From assembly GCA_023401595.1 (NCBI GenBank), contig JAEXDQ010000016.1, positions 1-19,473 of the forward strand: a DNA stretch of 19,473 nucleotides, written 5' to 3'. The notes below the pieces were generated by a model. It was not told where the DNA came from and did no database searches. It saw only the letters and a list, made by a program, of their open reading frames with translations. The DNA comes from Spirochaetota bacterium. GTDB lineage: Bacteria > Spirochaetota > Spirochaetia > Sphaerochaetales > Sphaerochaetaceae. Positions 15,036-19,473 of this stretch are shown piece by piece. Positions within the stretch are counted from its first letter, which is position 1; every line of letters begins with the position of its first letter. Position numbers and translations under genes: made by a program.

Positions 15036-15072
15036 TTGACGTTTGCCGTCTGAGCAGGTACCTTTCAGACGG
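15036..15072 (+). promoter_or_regulatory. nifSU promoter with a perfect dyad around the -10
   Basis: TTGACG (15036-15041), a 17-bp spacer and TACCTT (15059-15064) form a moderate promoter 28 bp before nifS. A perfect 8-bp inverted repeat, CCGTCTGA (15046-15053) and TCAGACGG (15065-15072), encloses the -10. Its arms are not followed by T's, so it is better read as an operator or leader hairpin than as a terminator. Confidence 0.55.
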
Positions 15073-15091
15073 AAGAGGGTGTGAACCTACT

Positions 15092-16252
15092 ATGGATAAT
15101 AAAATTGTATATCTTGATAACAATGCGACTACGCAGATGGCACCGGAGGTCCTCGATCTTATGGAGCGATCTTCCGGTCTATATGGAAACGCTTCCAGCA
15201 TGCATGATTTCGGACGTAAGGCCGCCGCTGGAATAGACTGGTCCCGCAAGGAGATTGCGGCTTTGATCGACGCTTCTCCTGATGAGATCATTTTCAACAG
15301 CGGGGCTTCTGAGGCGAACAATACCGTATTCAATATCGCCCGTGATTTGATTGACACGGGGTCTGCCCGCAATAGGATCGTGACGACGACGATCGAGCAT
15401 CCCAGTATCGTGGAGACGGTCAAGTTCTTTCGCAGAAGGGGCTACTTGGTCGATGAGGCTCCGGTCGACGTGACCGGTAGGGTCGACATGGAGAAACTTG
15501 AGGCGATGCTGGGTCCTGACGTGCTGCTGGTTTCCGTAATGACCGGCAACAACGAGACCGGGACGATCCAGCCTGTGGCCGAGATCACGAAGCTGGCCCA
15601 CGGCTGTGGCGCGCTGATGCACACCGACGCTACCCAGGCGATCGGCAAGATCCCCGTGACCGCCCATGCGTGGGGTGTCGATTACCTGAGCCTTTCCGGG
15701 CACAAGTTCTATGGGCCGAAAGGTGTCGGCGTCCTGTTCGTACGCAAGGGCGCTCCGTACGAACCGTTCGTCAATGGGGGGCATCAGGAAGGCGGGCGTC
15801 GTGCCGGTACCTACAACACCGATGCGATCATCGGAATGGGAAAGGCCGCGGAACTGGCTCGCCTGGGTCTGGCCGAAGAGCATGATCGGCTCTGGTCGAT
15901 GCGTGAGAAGCTTCGTAAAGGCTTGTTGGAGCGTATCGACGACATCGTGGTCAACGGGCATCCCGTCGAATGCCTGCCGGGGACGTTGAACGTCTCGTTC
16001 CCCCGTGCGGAAGGGGAGTCTATCCTCTTGTATCTGGACATGTGCGGGGTCGCTGTTTCAACCGGTTCCGCTTGCGCGACCGGTTCGCTGGAGCCCTCCT
16101 ATGTGCTGCTCGCTTCCGGACTGGATGTCGAGCTCGCCCATGGGTCGATTCGGTTCAGCTTCGGCCGGTTCAACACCGAAGCTGACGTGGATTATGTACT
16201 TGAGAAATTGCCGCCGATTATCAAGCGGCTGAGGGAGATGTCGACAAGATGA
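15092..16252 (+). CDS. nifS: cysteine desulfurase NifS/IscS
   Basis: This PLP enzyme takes sulfur from L-cysteine for Fe-S cluster assembly. It is 386 residues, normal for the family. Features are YLDNNATT at 7-14, EHP with the PLP-stacking His103, HTDATQAIGK with Asp179, LSGHKFYGPKG with the Schiff-base Lys205, and the persulfide loop STGSACATGS with catalytic Cys328. The ATG at 15092 is chosen over an in-frame start at 15029 because the earlier one lies in the promoter and NifS proteins begin with this sequence. AGAGGG lies upstream, somewhat far. nifU overlaps the stop by 4 bp (ATGA), a dedicated desulfurase-scaffold pair. Confidence 0.95.
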   Translation: MDNKIVYLDNNATTQMAPEVLDLMERSSGLYGNASSMHDFGRKAAAGIDWSRKEIAALIDASPDEIIFNSGASEANNTVFNIARDLIDTGSARNRIVTTTIEHPSIVETVKFFRRRGYLVDEAPVDVTGRVDMEKLEAMLGPDVLLVSVMTGNNETGTIQPVAEITKLAHGCGALMHTDATQAIGKIPVTAHAWGVDYLSLSGHKFYGPKGVGVLFVRKGAPYEPFVNGGHQEGGRRAGTYNTDAIIGMGKAAELARLGLAEEHDRLWSMREKLRKGLLERIDDIVVNGHPVECLPGTLNVSFPRAEGESILLYLDMCGVAVSTGSACATGSLEPSYVLLASGLDVELAHGSIRFSFGRFNTEADVDYVLEKLPPIIKRLREMSTR

Positions 16253-16866
16253 GTAATTTGAATAGCTTCATGGACCAATGGGTCTATACTGATACGGTGA
16301 AGGATCATTTCATGAACCCCAAGAATCTTTGGCGGAAAGATGATGATTTCGAGGCGGACGGAGTCGGCGAGGTCGGATCGTTGGCCTGTGGCGACCAGAT
16401 GCGGGTTGGCATCAAGGTCAAGGATGACAGGATTTCCGACCTGCGCTGGCTGACCTATGGATGCGCTTCCGCGATAGCCAGTACCTCCATGATGAGCGAG
16501 ATGGCGATCGGCATGACGCTGGAGGAAGCCTATCACCTGACGCCGAACATGATCACCGACGCCCTTGGAGGTCTGCCGGAGCATAAGTTCCACTGTTCGG
16601 TGCTGGGGGACAAGGCGCTTCGCGCCGCTATCGACGATTATCTTGAGAAGCAGGGGCGTGAGAACCCGTTCAAGAAGAAGGTCGCGAAAATCGTCTGCGA
16701 GTGCAAGGGTGTGACCGACCAGCAGATTGAAGATCTGGTCAAGAACGACAAGGCCAAGACCTTGGACGATCTGCAACGGCTTACCGGCTACGGTACCGGT
16801 TGCGGCAAATGCAAGGCCAAGGTCGCGGAGCTTTTCGAGGAGATGAAGCACATCTACGCCAAATAG
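16249..16866 (+). CDS. nifU: NifU-type Fe-S scaffold (IscU-like plus [2Fe-2S] domain)
   Basis: Two domains are visible in 205 residues. The IscU-like scaffold (about 14-135) has the three cluster cysteines C47 (LACGDQM, with Asp49), C72 (YGCASAIA) and C116 (HCSVLG). A BFD-like [2Fe-2S] domain (about 145-200) has C150/C152 (CECKGVT) and C185/C188 (GCGKC). The C-terminal Nfu domain of full-length nitrogen-fixer NifU is absent, as in many anaerobes that use NifSU for general Fe-S assembly. The protein receives sulfur from NifS, which is encoded directly upstream and overlaps by 4 bp. No isc- or suf-type partner genes follow. Confidence 0.95.
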   Translation: MSNLNSFMDQWVYTDTVKDHFMNPKNLWRKDDDFEADGVGEVGSLACGDQMRVGIKVKDDRISDLRWLTYGCASAIASTSMMSEMAIGMTLEEAYHLTPNMITDALGGLPEHKFHCSVLGDKALRAAIDDYLEKQGRENPFKKKVAKIVCECKGVTDQQIEDLVKNDKAKTLDDLQRLTGYGTGCGKCKAKVAELFEEMKHIYAK

Positions 16867-16890
16867 GTTGTATGTGCTGTAATTGATTAC

Positions 16891-16928
16891 AAGCCATTCT
16901 CCATCGTGTCGGAGGGTGGCTTGCGTTG
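16891..16928 (+). terminator. probable nifSU terminator
   Basis: AAGCCATTCTCC (16891-16902) pairs over 12 bp with GGAGGGTGGCTT (16911-16922), including two G-U pairs and an 8-base loop, starting 24 bp after the nifU stop. The following GCGTTG is a poor U-tract. Confidence 0.6.
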
Positions 16929-17025
16929 TATGTGCCGCCGAGCCCGCCGTCCGACAATTGTTGCGTTTTCTGTGACGTGTGTGTTTGGTGGCGACGCTTA
17001 TCTGTATGTTATGGGGAACGGACAT

Positions 17026-17712
17026 ATGCAATTTTTAGCTAGTACTGAATGGGAATATCTGTTGAGGATCGTGCTTGCCGCCGTCTGCGGCGGTTTGGTC
17101 GGCTGCGAACGCGAGAAACGGTTCAAGAGCGCCGGCGTCAGGACCCACATGCTGGTCGCCATGTCTTCCGCTCTGATGATGATTGTATCCAAGTACGGCT
17201 TCTTTGACGTGATCGGATACGACGGTATCTCGTTGGACGCTTCCCGTATCGCCGCTGGAGTAGTCACCGCCATAGGTTTCCTTGGCGCCGGCGTCATATT
17301 CGTCCGTAAGGAAAACACCATCGGGGTGACGACGGCCGCCGGGCTATGGGGTACTGTAGGTCTTGGCATAGCTCTTGGCGCCGGAATGTATGTCACGGGA
17401 ATCTTTTTTACCCTGTTGATGATTATGTTCCAGATTCTGCTGCACAACAAGCATCTGCGCCTCGGTACCCAGTTGATCGGTACCGTGACCATCCCTTTGA
17501 ACGATTCGGGCAGCTCGGTAGAGTCGATCGGCGCGTCGTTGAAACAGGGTGGGCTGTCGGTACGGAACCTGCAGGTGAACCGCGGCGCGGACGGTCAGCT
17601 GATACTGACGGCGAACATCATCTTCCGCAAGAGGATTCCTATTTCACAGGCTATCGCCCGGTTGGAGAAAATCGGGACTGTCGTTTCCGTGGAGAGCTTC
17701 ACGATCAACTGA
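17026..17712 (+). CDS. MgtC/SapB-family membrane protein
   Basis: The 228-residue protein has four to five hydrophobic spans in the first ~140 residues and a soluble ACT-like C-terminal domain (about 150-228). Family motifs are GGLVGCEREKR near 23-33, GVRTHMLVAMSSAL near 37-50, AAGVVTAIGFLGAGVIF near 75-91 and the GVTTAAGLWGTVGLGIALGAG stretch. MgtC proteins help cells cope with low magnesium and, in some pathogens, modulate the F-ATPase. The role here is inferred. ATG 17026 is preferred over ATG 17011 and further upstream starts because GGGGAA lies before it and the earlier sequence is not MgtC-like. No M-box-like magnesium riboswitch was recognised in the 100-bp leader. Confidence 0.88.
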   Translation: MQFLASTEWEYLLRIVLAAVCGGLVGCEREKRFKSAGVRTHMLVAMSSALMMIVSKYGFFDVIGYDGISLDASRIAAGVVTAIGFLGAGVIFVRKENTIGVTTAAGLWGTVGLGIALGAGMYVTGIFFTLLMIMFQILLHNKHLRLGTQLIGTVTIPLNDSGSSVESIGASLKQGGLSVRNLQVNRGADGQLILTANIIFRKRIPISQAIARLEKIGTVVSVESFTIN

Positions 17713-17728
17713 TTGGAGCCGATTTTGC

Positions 17729-17770
17729 TTGCCAAGGTAGATGTCGCGGGTTCAAGTTCTGTTTTTCGCT
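17729..17770 (+). other. 3' half of a tRNA-Gly(GCC)-like sequence, probable attachment-site remnant
   Basis: The sequence matches tRNA spacing exactly from the anticodon loop onward: loop TTGCCAA (17729-17735, anticodon GCC), 5-nt stem GGTAG, 5-nt variable ATGTC, T-arm GCGGG-TTCAAGT-TCTGT, 7-nt acceptor TTTTCGC and discriminator T at 17770. Gly tRNAs usually carry a U discriminator. The 5' half is absent: upstream bases belong to the end of the mgtC region and do not pair with GGTAG. The T-stem has several G-U pairs and position 61 is not C, so it is not a working tRNA. Tyrosine recombinases often cross over at the anticodon loop, leaving such a 3' half. Confidence 0.7.
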
Positions 17771-17774
17771 TTAA

Positions 17775-17815
17775 GCATAAGTGTTATCCCAAAAGAATTT
17801 GCTTATGCCTTTTTT
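17775..17815 (+). terminator. intrinsic terminator after the tRNA fragment
   Basis: GCATAAG (17775-17781) pairs with CTTATGC (17802-17808) and is followed by C and six T's. It sits 5 bp after the tRNA-like fragment, where a tRNA gene's terminator would be. It could have been carried in with the fragment, or now serve mgtC. Confidence 0.75.
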
Positions 17816-17887
17816 GTTGCCTGAAAATGGCCATTCTTGAAAAGGTCAGATGAAGCACGATTTTCTTCTAATCAAGGGAGAAAAAAA

Positions 17888-18768
17888 GTGAATAATTATT
17901 CAATTTTCAAAAGAAAGCAGAAAAATGCGTATTATGCGGAGTTTTGGAACCCTGAAAACCTGTCCTAAGGTGCAACCATCAATATCCATGCGCTTCCGTT
18001 CCTTCCAAAGAACCTGAAACTGAGGGATATGAAGAAGATTCATATCAACAAGGTTGTAAACGGTCTTATTGATAAATCGAAATTCTGCAACTCCTCCATC
18101 AACGAGGTGATGAAATCCTTGAGCGTGCCGCTTGGCGAAGCAAAGCGTCTTGATCTCATTCTTTCCAACCCGATGGAGATTATCAGCATCTTTCGACCCT
18201 GGACGCACGACAACGTGGTATTCCTACCAAGCATGAAGTGGAAAAGCTCCTGTATTATATGGACAGAGAGAGCAAGGAAGGGAGAATGGACCGCCGCCTC
18301 TTTCTTGCTGCCGCCGTTGCCGTCTATACCGGAATGCGTCAGGGAGAGATCCGTGCCTTGAAGATTGATTCCTTTGAATTTCCTTCTATCGATAAAGCCG
18401 AGGACCAGGCAATCATCGTCATAAAGAAGTCCTTTGTAAAGGAAGCAAAGTTCAAAAGTCCGAAAGGTAGAAAGATTCGAAAGACCCCTGCACCTAAGTG
18501 GCTCTGCCAGGAGCTTCAGGAACGTGGAAAGAACAACCCGTACAAACAGGATATCATTTTCTATTCCGATGTGGTTCCTGATGTGCCTGTGAGGGGTTTG
18601 TTATTTTTCGGCTACAATATCGCCACGAGAAAGCAAGCAGAAAAGATCAGGAGTGATGAATTCGGCTCAGAGGGGTTTATATCTACAGGAATTGTCGTAA
18701 GTGGACAGGTGTTGGGTACCCTGACAAGTGATTGTCAGGATGTCGAGAAAGCCGGAGACGGGTTTTGA
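17888..18768 (+). pseudogene. broken tyrosine recombinase (phage-type integrase)
   Basis: A GTG at 17888 with AAGGGAG upstream opens a frame (NNYSIFKRKQK, then YYAEFWNPENLS) that hits TAA at 17966. The same frame then continues through a core-binding-like segment (ATG 18029, with SSINEVMKSLSVPLGEAKR and LSNPME). Near 18175-18208 the reading must shift frame to continue as RQRGIPTKHEVEKLL and into the catalytic domain, with AVYTGMRQGEIRALK containing the first catalytic Arg. The last part (about 18590-18768) no longer looks like an integrase. The HxxR and the catalytic Tyr are missing. The N-terminal arm domain also looks shortened. It is a non-functional remnant with at least one stop, one frameshift and a lost 3' end. 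Confidence 0.8.
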
Positions 18769-19215
18769 AGAAGCACAGCTCTAAAGTTCTCGATTAGCTG
18801 GACATGGCAATAAATCCAGCCCCAAGATCATCGGCATAAAAAAACGTGTTGGAAACCGTTAATTGGGAAAAACACCCTCTCCAAGTGCTTATTTCAAGAG
18901 ATTGAAATAGCTTGGGAGTGGGGAGGGGGGGCCAAAATCAAACAGCAGGAATTCCGGTTGGAAAGAGCAAAGACAACAGGAAAAAGAAAGAAAACAGAAG
19001 AAAGCATTATGTTTGGTTCTACCAGTGTGGGGATTGGAAGAAGATAGCAAAGTTGTAGCATAGAAAAGGAAGAAGCTATCAAAAAAGCAGTTTATGTAAG
19101 ATGGACTTTGGGGCTTTAAAGGATTTTTGGTGATAAACAGTTTGTGTTTTCTGAATTTTTATTTGCAATAACTTCTTGAAAAGGAGAAAATAAGTTATTG
19201 GGGGCATTAAGCAGG
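18769..19215. other. AT- and purine-rich tail, no gene recognised
   Basis: No frame on either strand has credible coding features. The plus strand is strongly purine-rich around 18945-19080. Two structures stand out: a hairpin next to a G-rich run (18881-18931) and a perfect 9-bp inverted repeat CAATAACTT/AAGTTATTG (19166-19174 and 19192-19200). It looks like decayed mobile DNA. Confidence 0.5.
18881..18931 (+). other. hairpin followed by a potential G-quadruplex run
   Basis: TATTTCA/TGAAATA (18890-18896 and 18903-18909), with outer CCAAG/CTTGG, forms a long imperfect hairpin. It is followed directly by GGG-AGT-GGGG-A-GGGGGGG (18914-18931), which meets the simple four-G-tract rule if the last run splits. 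Function unknown. Confidence 0.45.
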
Positions 19216-19356
19216 ATGGAAGTCATTTATAAAGGAACAAAGGCTCAATATCAGGAATTGAGTTGTCCAAGGAATTTTTGCAATTCCATTTCAGAAAGAA
19301 TAGGCAGGTCTTATGACCCAAATGACAGTGAATGGAGAAGCTGGGAGAGACTGTAA
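19216..19356 (+). CDS. short ORF, probably the cut 5' end of a gene
   Basis: ATG 19216 opens a 46-residue frame (MEVIYKGTKAQYQEL, then CNSISERIGRSYDPNDSEWRSW). The segment reads like a natural globular protein rather than noise, but it stops at 19354-19356. The stop lies in the stretch where the candidate IS left end (GAGACTGTAAAAACTTTTG) begins. I cannot name the family. It may be a gene fragment interrupted by the insertion. Confidence 0.3.
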   Translation: MEVIYKGTKAQYQELSCPRNFCNSISERIGRSYDPNDSEWRSWERL

Positions 19357-19423
19357 AAACTTTTGTGTAAATTGACCAGGAGAAAACCAAGGCATGATAC
19401 AATAACTCGGCTAGGGAGTTGTC

Positions 19424-19473
19424 ATGTCAAAGAAGACACAGGATCCAGAGAAGCAAAGGCTTGTAAAGGAGTT
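19424..19473 (+). CDS. 5' end of a possible IS transposase, cut by the window edge
   Basis: ATG 19424 with GGGAG 5 bp upstream opens MSKKTQDPEKQRLVKE and runs off the end. The basic start, its position about 75 bp inside a candidate IS end, and the setting in decayed mobile DNA suggest a transposase, possibly of IS256 type. Sixteen codons are too few to be sure. TTGACC (19372-19377) and GATACAAT (19396-19403) could form its promoter. Confidence 0.35.
   Translation, partial: MSKKTQDPEKQRLVKE

Larger units (their letters stand above)
17729..19473 (+). mobile_element. decayed integrated element or island edge
   Basis: Composition turns AT-rich and gene density collapses immediately after mgtC, at the tRNA-Gly 3'-half. 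The stretch holds a terminator, a broken tyrosine recombinase, a long non-coding purine-rich segment, a short ORF and the start of a possible IS transposase at the right edge. The right boundary is not in the window. The exact left boundary, at or just before the TTGCCAA loop at 17729, is an inference. Confidence 0.55.

Noticed and set aside
16867..17025. Magnesium riboswitch before the MgtC gene
   Set aside because: The leader is only about 100 nt after the nifU terminator and shows no M-box-like structure that I can recognise.
17690..17770. Complete tRNA-Gly gene
   Set aside because: No D-arm or 5' acceptor strand precedes the anticodon loop; the upstream bases are the end of the MgtC gene.
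18894..19082. 62-residue minus-strand frame in the AT-rich tail
   Set aside because: It is the complement of a purine-rich run, giving a Leu/Phe/Ser/Pro-rich product with no start signal or domain.

Overview
This window reads as a stretch of bacterial chromosome, most likely from a spirochaete and possibly Sphaerochaeta-like. The lineage call is an inference. It rests on the run rpsT - hup - lnt - cinA - rho - rpmE, which recalls the hup-lnt-(x)-rho-rpmE order I remember from Treponema, on a Rho with a very large N-terminal insertion, and on a NifS/NifU pair of anaerobe type. No rRNA, intact tRNA or CRISPR array is visible.

Layout. (1) 1-185: the likely start of a minus-strand gene leaving the left edge, and a 12-bp tandem repeat. 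(2) 186-1451: a minus-strand PurD-like ATP-grasp protein with eroded signature motifs. (3) 1465-1985: a non-coding array of five ~105-bp units in A-B-A'-B'-C order, each carrying a hairpin whose outer stem changes in a compensated way. (4) 2199-3979: a minus-strand two-gene operon, TatD-type nuclease then tRNA-dihydrouridine synthase, with a 4-bp ATGA overlap. (5) 3980-4595: a non-coding, hairpin-rich stretch ending in a clear promoter. (6) 4596-12425: plus-strand housekeeping genes: a PSP1/RicT-like protein, S20, HU, apolipoprotein N-acyltransferase, CinA, Rho and L31, closed by a strong intrinsic terminator. (7) 12545-14929: an overlapping operon of a degenerate galactokinase-like protein, SurE, and a CxxCxxCC cysteine-cluster protein. 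(8) 15092-16866: nifS-nifU with a 4-bp overlap, behind a promoter whose -10 lies inside a perfect dyad. (9) 17026-17712: an MgtC/SapB membrane protein. (10) 17729-19473: an AT-rich, gene-poor tail. It opens abruptly with the 3' half of a tRNA-Gly(GCC)-like sequence and a terminator, continues with a broken tyrosine recombinase, and ends with the first codons of what may be an IS transposase.

How the genes work together. The core is translation (S20, L31, Dus), nucleoid and transcription (HU, Rho), envelope lipoprotein maturation (Lnt), nucleotide and cofactor repair or salvage (CinA, SurE), Fe-S assembly (NifSU) and possibly cysteine-cluster redox or RNA-processing factors (RicT-like, CxxCxxCC). 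The most unusual items are the covarying hairpin array, two enzyme-family proteins that appear to have lost catalytic motifs (PurD-like and GalK-like), the Q/N-rich Rho, matching dyads around two -10 boxes, and the tRNA-fragment junction after mgtC.
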